A stretch of DNA of 64,000 nucleotides from Okeania sp. SIO2B3 (GCF_010672525.1 NZ_JAAHGH010000002.1:562754-626753); one strand, 5' to 3'; shown: positions 1 to 8,677, numbered from the stretch's first letter. Program-made: numbers and translations. The notes: generated from the sequence alone by a model not told the origin.

Positions 1-2473
1 AAGAGAAGAAGGTTACGACGTTGGGGAAATTCCCGAAGATGGGGAAGAACTTATTCGTCAAATTAAAGAAGCAGACGAAATTTATTCTTCTTCCTCCCTC
101 GATAATTCAGAACCAGTGCGAGCATCTTGCTCGCGTCCTTCATCCTCCCATTCTTCATCCTCGCATCCCTCATTCTCCGATGCTTCATCCTCCCATTTTT
201 CATCCTCCCATTCTTCATCCTCGCATCCCTCATTCTCCGATGCTTCATCCTCCCATTTTTCATCCTCGCATCCTTCTCAAGTTAATATTAAAACCCTAGA
301 AAAATGGTTGGGTTATCTATCAACAACTCGCATGGAAAAACAATGGGAAAATCTCACCCGCACGGGTATAAAAACCGATGGAGAAAATTTCCATATTGGC
401 GGAATTAAATTAGGAAATATTTGGCTAGGAGTACAACCACCACTGGGAATTTCCGGCGACCCAATGCGCTTAATGTTTGAAAGAGATTTAACACCCCATC
501 CCCAATATGCTGCTTTTTATAAATGGCTCCAAAATGAATTTCAAGCTGATGCAGTAGTTCACTTTGGAATGCACGGAACTGTGGAATGGTTGCCCGGTTC
601 GCCCTTGGGAAATACTGGCTATTCTTGGTCAGATATTCTGTTAGGAAATATGCCACATCTATATATATATGCTGCTAATAATCCTTCCGAATCTATGTTG
701 GCAAAACGTCGGGGTTATGGGGTGTTAATTTCTCATAATATTCCTCCTTATGGTCGGGCAGGTTTATATAAAGAATTAGTCAGTTTGCGAGAATTAATTT
801 CTGAATATCGGGAAGATCCCCAGAAAAATTCAGCCTTACGAGAACCGATTTTTAAGAAAATTATTGATACTGGTTTAAATTCAGATTGTCCGTTTGAGTA
901 TGGCAAAAAATTAGGAATTGAATTTACTACAGAAAATGCGCAGATGTTTAGTGCAGATGTAGTTAATCCCTATTTTGTCGAAATTTACGAATATTTGCAG
1001 GTAGTAGAACAAAGATTATTTTCTTCTGGTTTACATACTTTAGGTGAAGTTCCGAATGAGGAAGAATTAAAATCTTATTTGGAGGCTTATTTTGGGGAAG
1101 AAATCCCAGAGATAGACACGGATTTTGGGCACGGATATACGGATGATAATGTTAATAAAGATATGGTAAATATTCGGGATTTGTTGATGCAAAATACTGA
1201 CGAACTAACTAATCTTTTGCGTGGATTAAATGGAGAATATATTCCTGCTGCTCCAGGAGGAGATTTATTACGAGATGGTCCGGGAGTTTTGCCAACTGGT
1301 CGAAATATTCATGCTTTAGACCCCTATCGAATGCCTTCTCCCGCTGCTTATGAAAGAGGGCGAGAAATTGCTAGGGAAATTATTAATCAACATTTGGAAG
1401 AAAACAATAATTATCCCGAAACTGTAGCAGTAATGTTATGGGGTTTAGATGCTATTAAAACCCGTGGCGAATCAATCGGGATTTTATTAGAATTAGTAGG
1501 AGCTGAACCAGTAAAAGAAGGTACGGGTCGAATCGTTCGTTATGAATTAAAGACTTTAGCTGAAGTCGGTCATCCCCGCATCGATATTTTAGGAAATTTA
1601 TCAGGAATTTTCCGAGATAGTTTTGTCAATATTATCGAACTATTAGACGATCTATTCCAACGAGCAGCAACCGCAGACGAACCCGTAGAACAGAATTTTA
1701 TCCGCAAACACGCCTTAGCATTACAAGCGCAAGGTATAGAAAATGTTTCGGCACGGTTATTTTCCAATCCCGCTGGTGATTTTGGTTCCTTGGTAAACGA
1801 CCGAGTCGTGGATGGAAACTGGGAGTCAGCAGATGAGTTGGGCGATACTTGGCAAGGGCGAAATGTCTTTAGTTACGGTCGTCAGGACAAAGGTCAAGCA
1901 CGACCAGAAATTTTGCAGGAGTTGTTAAAAGGTTGCGATCGCATCGTTCAAGAAATTGACTCGGTGGAATATGGTTTGACAGATATTCAGGAATATTATG
2001 CTAATACTGGTGGGTTGAAGTTAGCAGCAGAAAAACAAAGAGGTAAAAAAGTAAGTGCGAGTTTCGTCGAAAGTTTCTCCAAAGATACCACCCCCCAAAA
2101 ATTAGAAGATTTGTTGCGGATGGAATATCGCACAAAATTATTGAATCCAAAGTGGGCGGAAGCAATGGCAAATCAAGGTAGTGGCGGAGCTTACGAGATT
2201 TCCCAACGGATGACAGCGTTGATAGGTTGGGGCGGTACAGCTAATTTTGCTGATGATTGGGTTTATGATGGTGCTGCCGAAACCTATGCTTTGGATGCAG
2301 AGATGGCGCAGAAATTACGGGAGGCAAACCCAGAAGCGTTTCGCAATATTATTGGGCGGATGTTGGAAGCGAACGGACGCGGTTTTTGGCAAGCAGATGA
2401 GGAGAAGTTGCAAAAATTGCGGGAGTTGTATGAGGTAGCGGATGAGGATATTGAAGGTGTGAGTGTTAGGTAG
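1..2473 (+). CDS. chlH: Magnesium chelatase subunit H, 3' part (5' end outside window)
   Basis: ChlH is the porphyrin-binding subunit of Mg-chelatase, which inserts Mg2+ into protoporphyrin IX with ChlI and ChlD at the start of chlorophyll synthesis. The frame is already open at base 2 and continues past an internal GTG at 116, so the gene enters from outside. Typical ChlH blocks are visible: KTLEKWLG, GDPMRLMFERDLTPHPQYAA, VVHFGMHGTVEWLPGSPLG, LAKRRGYGV, and a C-terminus ending shortly after LRELYEVADEDIEGV. Roughly the N-terminal 500 residues are missing if the family length of about 1330 applies. A Ser/His-rich stretch encoded by 116-272 sits where family members have a short variable linker; flanking sequence is well conserved in frame, so the protein is probably functional. 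ChlD lies 13 kb downstream on the same strand. Confidence 0.96.
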   Translation, partial: REEGYDVGEIPEDGEELIRQIKEADEIYSSSSLDNSEPVRASCSRPSSSHSSSSHPSFSDASSSHFSSSHSSSSHPSFSDASSSHFSSSHPSQVNIKTLEKWLGYLSTTRMEKQWENLTRTGIKTDGENFHIGGIKLGNIWLGVQPPLGISGDPMRLMFERDLTPHPQYAAFYKWLQNEFQADAVVHFGMHGTVEWLPGSPLGNTGYSWSDILLGNMPHLYIYAANNPSESMLAKRRGYGVLISHNIPPYGRAGLYKELVSLRELISEYREDPQKNSALREPIFKKIIDTGLNSDCPFEYGKKLGIEFTTENAQMFSADVVNPYFVEIYEYLQVVEQRLFSSGLHTLGEVPNEEELKSYLEAYFGEEIPEIDTDFGHGYTDDNVNKDMVNIRDLLMQNTDELTNLLRGLNGEYIPAAPGGDLLRDGPGVLPTGRNIHALDPYRMPSPAAYERGREIAREIINQHLEENNNYPETVAVMLWGLDAIKTRGESIGILLELVGAEPVKEGTGRIVRYELKTLAEVGHPRIDILGNLSGIFRDSFVNIIELLDDLFQRAATADEPVEQNFIRKHALALQAQGIENVSARLFSNPAGDFGSLVNDRVVDGNWESADELGDTWQGRNVFSYGRQDKGQARPEILQELLKGCDRIVQEIDSVEYGLTDIQEYYANTGGLKLAAEKQRGKKVSASFVESFSKDTTPQKLEDLLRMEYRTKLLNPKWAEAMANQGSGGAYEISQRMTALIGWGGTANFADDWVYDGAAETYALDAEMAQKLREANPEAFRNIIGRMLEANGRGFWQADEEKLQKLRELYEVADEDIEGVSVR
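116..134. repeat. GCGAGCATCTTGCTCGC palindrome inside chlH
   Basis: Nineteen bases beginning GTGCGAGCATCTTGC form a near-perfect inverted repeat. The identical 19 bases occur in the spacer at 17727-17745. Related hairpins lie at 15337-15359 and 29016-29032. Here the palindrome is translated as part of ChlH, immediately before the 15-bp tandem repeats. Confidence 0.8.
138..272 (+). repeat. Nine 15-bp tandem repeats coding for Ser/His-rich pentapeptides in chlH
   Basis: Nine consecutive 15-bp units (variants of CTTCATCCTCCCATT) encode pentapeptides such as SSSHS, SSSHP, SFSDA and SSSHF. A 60-bp higher-order block is repeated, which suggests recent amplification. The unit is five codons long, so copy-number changes keep the chlH frame. 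Confidence 0.9.
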
Positions 2474-2561
2474 TAGCTTGGTTTTTGTTGTCTCAAGCAA
2501 AGCTAAAACATGGCTTCTCCCCCTCAAATATTACAGCGGTTTTCATGATTAGTAGACCACA

Positions 2562-2611
2562 GTAGGGGCGATTTCCTACGGAATGCTCCTAATTACGCGA
2601 ATCGCCCCTAC
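2562..2611. repeat. Inverted repeat GTAGGGGCGATT...AATCGCCCCTAC
   Basis: Twelve-base arms at 2562-2573 and 2600-2611 form a hairpin-capable element downstream of chlH. Similar TAGGGGCG/CGCCCCTA arms occur at 58625-58672, so this is a dispersed palindromic repeat. It has no T-run and is not a clear terminator. Confidence 0.6.
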
Positions 2612-2745
2612 AGGGTTTTGGTTATGACGATGTGGTTCATCAATCTGAAAAGCGCTGTAAGTAATATTTCGCTAAGAGTATCCATACCCAATCCGTGATA
2701 TGTTTATATAGTAATTATATAACAGAAATCAGGAGTCAATAAAGT

Positions 2746-3033
2746 ATGAGTATAACTCAAAGTGGTGTAGTTACAGTTGGGAATCAAAATGGCACTACCT
2801 TTAGCAAAGAGGTTACTATAACCTTTCCACAACCATTTCCTACCACACCAGTAGTAGTCGCCAATACTTTACAGCAGCCGAACCTTCCGCCAATACCAGA
2901 TGCCTTCGCTGTATCTATTATAGAGGTTAATACGAAAACAGCTGTCGCCCGTGTTTACCGAGTCGATATAGGTCCACAACCGCCTGGTGGCTGGGCTCAA
3001 AATTTACAACTTGCCTGGATTGCTCACTCCTGA
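2746..3033 (+). CDS. Small H-type lectin-like domain protein
   Basis: A 95-residue protein with a good Shine-Dalgarno sequence (AGGAG, 2731-2735) before its ATG. Its pattern fits the H-type lectin fold (Helix pomatia agglutinin family): an early VTITFPQPFPTTPVVVANT strand pair, a middle strand run, and a C-terminal GWAQNLQLAWIAHS strand in which the family's W..L.V.WIA motif is visible. There is no signal peptide or membrane segment, so it is either cytoplasmic or exported by a pathway not readable here. In this family, single domains assemble as oligomers that bind N-acetylgalactosamine-type sugars; binding here is inferred. It stands alone between chlH and a REP cluster. Confidence 0.6.
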   Translation: MSITQSGVVTVGNQNGTTFSKEVTITFPQPFPTTPVVVANTLQQPNLPPIPDAFAVSIIEVNTKTAVARVYRVDIGPQPPGGWAQNLQLAWIAHS

Positions 3034-3171
3034 TAATAGAAAAAGTGGTAGTTGGGCAGCCTGATTAAAAGTACCTGCAAGGATGGTCAAGGTTAAGTTC
3101 TCGAAGATAGTAGTAGTAGGTTGGGTAGAATGAAGTGAAACTCAACACAAACCAAGACAATAAAGTCACAA

Positions 3172-3355
3172 GTAGGTTGGGTAGAACGAAGTGAAACCCA
3201 ACATCATTATTCTTGTTGGGTTTCGTGACCTCAACCCAACTACAATATAGGCAACAAAAATTCTTGTTGGGTTTCGTGACCTCAACCCAACTACAATATA
3301 GGCAACAAAAATTCTTGTTGGGTTTCGTGACCTCAACCCAACCTACAAAACTTTA
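3172..3355. repeat. REP cluster (GTTGGGTT / AACCCAAC) with three 51-bp tandem units
   Basis: Palindromic REP-like units built from GTTGGGTTTCGTGACCTCAA and its complement lie just upstream of the RAYT gene. An identical 51-bp unit starts at 3210, 3261 and 3312. Further copies of the palindrome are at 3118-3150, 4155-4240 and 38355-38463. REP sequences next to an IS200-like tyrosine transposase are the standard arrangement for the RAYT system. Confidence 0.85.
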
Positions 3356-3840
3356 TGGAATATCGTCGGGCAAAAACACCAGGAGCAACTTATTTTTTCA
3401 CAGTAGTAACATACAACCGCCAGAAAATTTTGTGCAAACCTGAAAATGTAGATTTACTAAGAAAAGCTTTTCGATATGTTATGGAAAAACATCCATTTAA
3501 AATAGATGCTATTGTCATCTTGCCAGAGCATCTCCATTCTCTTTGGACATTACCTGAAAATGATGCAAATTTTTCGACTCGTTGGCGATTAATTAAAAGT
3601 TATTTCAGTCGTCAATGTTATTCTCAATGTGAGGAAAAAATTTCAATATCTCGACAATATAAAAGGGAAAAAAATGTTTGGCAACACAGGTTTTGGGAGC
3701 ATCAAATTCGAGGGGATTCAGATTTTGCTAATCATCTCGAATATATTCATTATAATCCAGTGCATCATGGATTAGTAACTGCTCCGAAAGATTGGGAATA
3801 TTCTAGTTTTCATCGTTATTTGACATTCTCCCCGGCCTAA
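3355..3840 (+). CDS. REP-associated tyrosine transposase (RAYT), 3'-truncated
   Basis: A 161-residue HUH single-strand nuclease of the IS200-like TnpA_REP family, which cleaves and mobilises REP palindromes. The metal-binding HLH (residues 59-61, in PEHLHSLW) and the Tyr-containing helix YIHYNPVHHGLV (Tyr130 the likely nucleophile) are both present. The family normally ends in SSFHRYV followed by about 10-15 more residues. Here the reading frame runs from SSFHRYLTF into the end of an IS200/IS605-type element (bases from about 3823), so the natural C-terminus has been replaced by SPA and a stop. The catalytic core is complete and the protein may retain activity. Its start sits directly after the REP cluster. 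Confidence 0.85.
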   Translation: MEYRRAKTPGATYFFTVVTYNRQKILCKPENVDLLRKAFRYVMEKHPFKIDAIVILPEHLHSLWTLPENDANFSTRWRLIKSYFSRQCYSQCEEKISISRQYKREKNVWQHRFWEHQIRGDSDFANHLEYIHYNPVHHGLVTAPKDWEYSSFHRYLTFSPA

Positions 3841-4081
3841 AGGCACGGGGATTCCTACTGAGCCATAGCTCCTCGGCGGGTTGACGCTTTGCTTCGCATA
3901 GCTGTCGCTAACACAGGGTGCTGCTTCCTTGGCGGTAGTCTAACGCTTCCCTCCACGTCCGTTTAGAGTTTCCGAGTGCCCCCCGGCAACTAATAACACT
4001 ATAGCATATATTCAATTAACTTAACATAAAAATAAAAAGTCGCCCTACAAGGGCGAGGCTTTAAACCCAATTTTTCGGTAA
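3823..4081 (-). mobile_element. IS200/IS605-type element remnant (tnpB 3' end / right end plus opposite end)
   Basis: Read on the minus strand, the left boundary is the typical right end with hairpin GGGGATT...GGCCGGGGAGAATGTCA. Upstream of it is sequence that translates into pieces such as EGSVRLPPRKQHPV, which I take to be the degraded TnpB C-terminus that overlaps the omega-RNA region. Near 4040-4081 is a second hairpin, GTCGCCCTACAAGGGCGAGG, that looks like the other end. No transposase or complete tnpB remains. The insertion removed the C-terminal codons of the RAYT gene. Confidence 0.6.
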
Positions 4082-4574
4082 AAGTGGGAATTTATGACCA
4101 AATGTGGGGAACTTCACAAAGGCTTATTTTTGATAGCAATATTGGTAGAGAATAAAACGTAGGTTGGGTTAAGCGGTAGCGCAACCCAACAAAGCAAGAT
4201 AGTGTTGGGTTTTGTTGCCTCAACTCAATCTACATCTACATATAAATCTACTCGCCATCCGGGAAAAAAATCTCTACTTTACTCAAGCTTTACGAAAAAG
4301 CATAGTAAATATAATAAAAACGTATATTTTTTTTTATATTTAATGAAGAACACTGTAAATACTTGATTTCCTCTTCAGTAGTTGCTATAGTATTTTAACA
4401 TACACAAACATATCCGACTCAAACAAATATTTCAGGAAGTGCATACTGCTATATAAAAAAAATAGTAATATCGCAGTTTGAGAGTAACAATTTGTAGAAA
4501 TAAAGCTAGTCTACTAATTGAAAATTATGATATTAACTAAATAAAACCATTTAATAATAAGGAGTAAGCAAAGT
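4082..4574. other. Intergenic: REP copy and AT-rich leader of the FG-GAP gene
   Basis: No gene is visible. A GTTGGGTT REP palindrome lies at 4155-4240. The remaining 330 bases are AT-rich and probably hold the promoter of the gene starting at 4575; no box is clear enough to place. Confidence 0.5.
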
Positions 4575-5891
4575 ATGTATTTCCAGAAGCTAAAAACTCA
4601 AAGTCTAGTCGTAAAATGGAAAAGTATTAGTGTTGGTACTTTTCTCAGTATTTGTACTTTTGCAGTTCCCGCTACTGCTACTACATTAGATTTTAATCAG
4701 AAAATTATAGCTCCTGACGGTGCAGTGGATGACTATTTTGGTAGCTCAGTCGCTATAAATGAAAACTATGCTCTGATAGGCTCTTATGATGACGACAATG
4801 GTAGAGACAGTGGCTCTGCTTACCTGTTTGATACAGTTACTGGCAATTTACTCCATAAGTTTACTGCTCCCGACGGGGCTTTTAGAGACAATTTTGGGCG
4901 TTCAGTCGCTATAAGTGAAACAAATATTCTGATTAGCTCTTTTAAGGATGATGATAATGGTACAGATAGTGGCTCGGTCTACCTATTTGATACAGTTACT
5001 GGCAACTTACTTCATAAGTTTATAGCTCCTGATGGTGCGGTGGATGACTATTTTGGTAGTTCAATCACTATAAATGGAACTTATGCTCTGATAGGTTCTC
5101 ATCAAGATGATGATCGAGGATTACAAAGCGGCTCTGCTTACCTATTTGATACAGTTACTGGCAACTTACTCCATAAGTTTACTGCTCCTGACGGTGCTGT
5201 TAGTGACTTCTTTGGGGATTCAGTTGCTATCACTGAAAACTATGCCCTTATTGGTTCTTATGGTAAGGATGATAATGGTGACAACAGTGGCTCGGCATAC
5301 CTATTTGATATCGCTACTGGCAACTTACTCCATAAGTTTATTGCCTTTGACGGTGCTGCAGGCGATCATTTTGGGCGTTCAGTTGCCATAAATGGAACTA
5401 ATGTTTTGATTAGTTCTCATGGTGATGGTGATGGTAGTCAAAGCGGTTCAGCATACCTATTTGATGCAGTTACTGGCAATTTAATCCATAAAATTACTGC
5501 TCCTGACATTTCTGCTGGTGACCTCTTTGGGCGTTCAGTTGCTATAAATCAAAGCTATGCCCTGATAGGCTCTTATGGTGATGACGACAATGGTAGTGCC
5601 AGCGGGTCTGCTTATTTGTTTGATATCACTACTGGTGACTTTATCCAGAAGTTTACCGCTCCTGACGGTGCGACTCAAGACTGGTTTGGAATTTCAGTCG
5701 CTATAGATGGAAACAATGTTGTGACCGGCTCTAATGGTGATGATGACAATGGTAGTCAAAGTGGCTCGGCTTATCTGTTTACCATTAATGCTCAAGATGC
5801 AATAGATCCCGAATCTATCCCAGAACCATCATCACTCTTAGGAATATTAGGTACATTTGTTTTGGGGGGTTTGAGTTTGAAGCGACGTTGA
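4575..5891 (+). CDS. FG-GAP repeat protein with PEP-CTERM sorting signal
   Basis: A 438-residue exported protein preceded by AAGGAG. A signal peptide occupies about residues 1-36 (hydrophobic run then PATATT). The body is seven repeats of about 50 residues, each of the form APDGA..DxFGxSVAI....A.IGS..DDDNG...SGSAYLFD..TGNLLHKF, the FG-GAP repeat of integrin-alpha-like beta-propellers. The aspartate-rich DDDNG loops suggest Ca2+ binding. The end, IPEPSSLLGILGTFVLGG then LKRR, is a PEP-CTERM anchor processed by an exosortase-type system in families where this is known. A seven-bladed propeller at the cell surface or in the sheath is the likely form; the ligand is unknown. The repeats are very alike at DNA level, consistent with expansion by duplication. 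Confidence 0.88.
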   Translation: MYFQKLKTQSLVVKWKSISVGTFLSICTFAVPATATTLDFNQKIIAPDGAVDDYFGSSVAINENYALIGSYDDDNGRDSGSAYLFDTVTGNLLHKFTAPDGAFRDNFGRSVAISETNILISSFKDDDNGTDSGSVYLFDTVTGNLLHKFIAPDGAVDDYFGSSITINGTYALIGSHQDDDRGLQSGSAYLFDTVTGNLLHKFTAPDGAVSDFFGDSVAITENYALIGSYGKDDNGDNSGSAYLFDIATGNLLHKFIAFDGAAGDHFGRSVAINGTNVLISSHGDGDGSQSGSAYLFDAVTGNLIHKITAPDISAGDLFGRSVAINQSYALIGSYGDDDNGSASGSAYLFDITTGDFIQKFTAPDGATQDWFGISVAIDGNNVVTGSNGDDDNGSQSGSAYLFTINAQDAIDPESIPEPSSLLGILGTFVLGGLSLKRR

Positions 5892-5961
5892 AATGGTGAC
5901 ACCTCTTTTGAGAAAAACTAATTCTTACTGTTGAATTATTAATTTTTTAATCATTCTTGTA

Positions 5962-6110
5962 ATATCATGTCCGGATAATTAGTGATGAAAAAACTGATCA
6001 TGAATGCTTAAACAATAAATCTTTCTATTTTCCCTACTCCCCTACTCCCCTACTCCTCTACTCCCCTACTCCCCTACTGTCTTAATAATAAGTATTCAAC
6101 CGGACATGAT
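5962..6110. mobile_element. MITE-like element, TIR ATATCATGTCCGG
   Basis: Terminal inverted repeats ATATCATGTCCGG and CCGGACATGAT enclose about 120 bases with CCCCTACT repeats and no ORF. The left interior (ATAATTAGTGATGAAAAAAC) is shared with the copy at 34128-34267. Another copy is at 6796-7000. Confidence 0.75.
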
Positions 6111-6111
6111 T

Positions 6112-6200
6112 AGGACTTACGCAGATACGCTATATATAGCGCTTAAAACTATTGTTCAATAGAATTTACACTCTATAAATAGTGCCTTTGCGTAAGTCCT
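6112..6200. mobile_element. MITE-like element, TIR AGGACTTACGCA
   Basis: Eighty-nine bases bounded by AGGACTTACGCA and TGCGTAAGTCCT (with one arm mismatch). There is no coding capacity. Other copies are at 6689-7006 (interrupted), 10989-11117 and 18653-18745. Confidence 0.75.
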
Positions 6201-6326
6201 GATGATATAACTCTAGCTATTGGCACAAAAAATTTCTAGCTTCCTGTTATAGTTGCTAGGTTTTTTTATCTCATAGGTCAATTATGTAAAAAAATTCCGA
6301 AAGACGAATGATTTGTGGTAGTTGAC

Positions 6327-6620
6327 TCATGGATGCAGTGGAACTCTCAAACTTTTTTGCACTACTACAGCTAAAGCTTCAGATTTTCGCAATAACCCAA
6401 TTTTGTAAACTTGCATTAATGCCAGGAGTTCGTAATTTTCTGCTTCTGTAAACCCAACTTTTTTTCCTTTCGTTTGTAGCTCCCCCAGTCGTTGATTTTG
6501 CTTTATATCCATTTTGCCATCAGCAAGTTCTAAAATTTCTTTGTCTGAAAGTTTGGAGACGGGGGCGTACAGATGATTGTTTGGCAAATTTTCTAAGGTG
6601 GGTAACAATAACAACGTCAT
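6327..6620 (-). CDS. Small conserved cyanobacterial protein of unknown function
   Basis: A 97-residue soluble protein. It begins LLLLPTLENLPNNHLYAPVS and continues with LSDKEILELADGKMD, QNQRLGELQ, LTEAE-like FTEAENYELLALMQVYKIGLLRKSEAL. The arrangement resembles short, helical, charged cyanobacterial proteins that I have seen without a function. No catalytic motif, signal peptide or membrane segment is visible. It is flanked by MITEs and has no operon partner in this window. An antitoxin-like role would be speculation. Confidence 0.6.
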   Translation of the reverse strand: MTLLLLPTLENLPNNHLYAPVSKLSDKEILELADGKMDIKQNQRLGELQTKGKKVGFTEAENYELLALMQVYKIGLLRKSEALAVVVQKSLRVPLHP

Positions 6621-6688
6621 ACACCCAAATTTTGTGCGACCGCGGTCTGCTCCTGGACTTTCATAGTCTACATCACTTTTAAATTATC

Positions 6689-7006
6689 AGGATTTACGCA
6701 GGGACTCTACAGATAGCTAGTGCGCCATTCGGAGCTTTGCGGAATGCAAATGCCATTCACCCCTACAGATGCTGCTTTAAAGGTTAATTTGCGTAATATC
6801 ATGTCCGGTAAATCAGTTACGATATGTCATTGCGTTAGCGTTTGCGCAGCATTGCGAAGGAAAGCTTTGCGATAGCAAACGGAACGAAGTGAAGCGTTTG
6901 CGGAGCATTCCGGAACGGAAAGCAATCAAAGTACTTTGCGATTACTTCACTCCGCTATCGCTGTGTTCGTAATGACAACTGTTCAACCGGACATGATATA
7001 AGTCCT
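6689..7006. mobile_element. AGGACTTACGCA element split by a second element
   Basis: The left end AGGATTTACGCA (6689) and the right end ...AAGTCCT (to 7006) belong to the AGGACTTACGCA family. The right TIR is interrupted after GCGTA by the ATATCATGTCCGG element 6796-7000. Joining the two sides restores GCGTAAGTCCT. The interruption is bordered by TA on both sides, compatible with a TA target duplication. Confidence 0.75.
6796..7000. mobile_element. ATATCATGTCCGG element nested in the previous one
   Basis: TIRs ATATCATGTCCGG (6796) and CCGGACATGATAT (to about 7000). Inside it, 6826-6976 carries a further inverted repeat with GTCATTGCG at one side and CGTAATGAC at the other and many GCGTTTGCGCAGCATT-like motifs, so three repeat families are nested. 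Confidence 0.75.
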
Positions 7007-7072
7007 GATTATTATAATATAAAAACCCGTCAACATTAATGGGACAGAGCAATAGTAACACTGACATGATGA

Positions 7073-7267
7073 TTATTTTTGGTTGGGATAGTTTTTTTCA
7101 TCTGTCTGAGATTGCTTTGTAGGATTTTTTTCAGTTTCTGTAGGTTGACTGGATTTCATTAAACCAGAACCATGCCACAAAAAACTGACAATCATTATTT
7201 TAGTTAATGCATTCAATTGCTCTAACTTTTCTTTGTTCATTGGTTGATTTATATTATTAGCTTGCAT
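7073..7267 (-). CDS. Possible small hypothetical protein (64 aa)
   Basis: A short ORF with a helical, partly hydrophobic middle (NALTKIMIVSFLWHGSG) and a polar Thr/Gln/Lys-rich tail. No clear ribosome-binding site precedes the ATG at 7267; an internal ATG ten codons in (MNKEKLEQL) is an alternative. No family is recognised. It could be a chance ORF in an AT-rich spacer. Confidence 0.3.
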   Translation of the reverse strand: MQANNINQPMNKEKLEQLNALTKIMIVSFLWHGSGLMKSSQPTETEKNPTKQSQTDEKNYPNQK

Positions 7268-7945
7268 GAATTTTGAGCCGATATTTATTCTTGATAAAGA
7301 TTAACAAATCTTTCAATAGATATGCTGATGAATCCGGTGAGGGTAATTACTTAATTTAGAAACTTGATTATGGAGCGATCGGCTTTTCTACCATAGAATT
7401 ACAAATAAGTATTTCAGCACACTTTGACATAATTAATTAACTACTATATTATGCTTCAGTATTAATACATAACATTTCGGATGAGAATAAAATTGACAAT
7501 TCTATTTTTCCGTATTTTTACTGAAATAGCTGTGATTTATCTTCTGGATTTAATGTGATTTATACTATAGATACTGTGTGATTTAAAACACAATATAAAT
7601 TTTATCTAAAAGGTAAGAAATGTAGAAATTAATATCAAATTAACTGAGGAATTTATAGCAATCCTCTTCATAGTTTTGTAGCAAATATTTACATCATTCT
7701 AGCATTAGATCACAGGGGTAAAAATTTCATAATTTGATATATAAATTTAGTTTGTTGTACAAATAATGCACAAGTTTATAAATATCAGAATAAGTCAGTA
7801 GTCAGTAGTTAGTATTTAGAAGAAAGTCAAGAAGAAAAATACTCTAATTTAGACTGTGTTTAGAAAACATCTTCGCACGTTCAATAGTAAGGAATTAAAT
7901 TCATAAATATTTTTCTTCTTCCTTCTTCCTTCTTCCTTCCTAATA
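7268..7945. other. AT-rich intergenic, no gene seen
   Basis: About 680 very AT-rich bases without a convincing ORF. Near 7795-7815 there is an AGTCAGTAGT direct repeat, and 7916-7942 is a CTTCTTC heptamer tract just beyond the stop of the VWA gene. Confidence 0.5.
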
Positions 7946-8677
7946 TTAAGAAGCAAAATATTTACCATATAAACCTGGATATCTTTCTTTTATCCAACCA
8001 CCTAATCCTTTTCTTGGGTCTCCCTCAAGTTGACGTTCAAGAGCAGCAATAATACCCTCATCCATCACCTCATCTATTAAATCAAAAATAAAGATATTAC
8101 AATCTTCTCCTCGTCTAGATTGAAATTTATTAGCATTCAAATCAATGCCTAAATAAAAATCTATTGCTCCTTCTGTCTCAATATCACTACCTACACCAAT
8201 CATTAAAATTTTAATCTCATCTTGGCTATTGATATTAGAACAAGTTTTTCCAATAACATTAATAAATTCTTTACTATCATCAATTTGACCATCAGTATAG
8301 ATAATTATAAAAGCACCTTTATCATCAGTTCTATTAGAAAACCATTGAGATACTGCCTCATTTAAAGTAGGAGCAATATAAGTCGCACCGCCAGGTTTAT
8401 TTTCTTTAAAAGCAGCTTGTACTTGAGCAGCATCTCTGAGATAAATAGTTTTAGTCGGTTGTTGATTTCGATTGAAAAAATATAAAGTTAACTCATCACA
8501 AATTATGCCATAATCATCATCTTGTTCGGACAGAATTTCAAATACATGACCTTGTACAGTTTCTTGAAGATATTGCCAACGATTTTTGTTTCCTGTAGTA
8601 GCATCAGATATTGTCATGGAACCACTACGGTCTATCAAAATAAAAACATCGCGATTGTAAATTTGTGGAATTGGCAT
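7946..8677 (-). CDS. VWA (von Willebrand factor type A) domain protein
   Basis: The start is set at 8677 (MPIPQIYNRDVF) because AAAGGAG lies seven bases upstream; a longer frame to 8854 has no such site. The 243-residue protein is essentially one VWA domain: MIDAS motif DRSGS at residues 16-20, a conserved threonine in GGATYIAP, and IIIYTDGQIDD. The metal-coordinating positions look intact, so Mg2+-dependent protein binding is expected. The C-terminus ends in LERQLEGDPRKGLGGWIKER. No signal peptide or membrane helix, so probably cytosolic, similar to TerY-like stand-alone VWA proteins. No obvious partner (AAA ATPase, kinase) is adjacent, so its complex is unknown. Confidence 0.85.
   Translation of the reverse strand: MPIPQIYNRDVFILIDRSGSMTISDATTGNKNRWQYLQETVQGHVFEILSEQDDDYGIICDELTLYFFNRNQQPTKTIYLRDAAQVQAAFKENKPGGATYIAPTLNEAVSQWFSNRTDDKGAFIIIYTDGQIDDSKEFINVIGKTCSNINSQDEIKILMIGVGSDIETEGAIDFYLGIDLNANKFQSRRGEDCNIFIFDLIDEVMDEGIIAALERQLEGDPRKGLGGWIKERYPGLYGKYFAS

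Larger units (their letters stand above)
5892..6326. other. Intergenic: two adjacent MITE-like elements and a pentamer/heptamer tract
   Basis: No gene is visible. The spacer holds an ATATCATGTCCGG element (5962-6110) that contains a CCCCTACT tandem tract, directly followed by an AGGACTTACGCA element (6112-6200). Confidence 0.7.

Noticed and set aside
63-263. Minus-strand ORF of Met/Arg-rich repeats and a + strand ORF at 21-299
   Set aside because: Both are shadows of the 15-bp repeats in chlH; only the chlH frame joins conserved sequence on both sides.
3210-3355. Regular 51-bp repeats resembling a small CRISPR array
   Set aside because: Repeat and intervening sequence are both identical in each unit, so there are no unique spacers, and no cas genes are nearby. 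It is a tandem REP array next to a RAYT gene.
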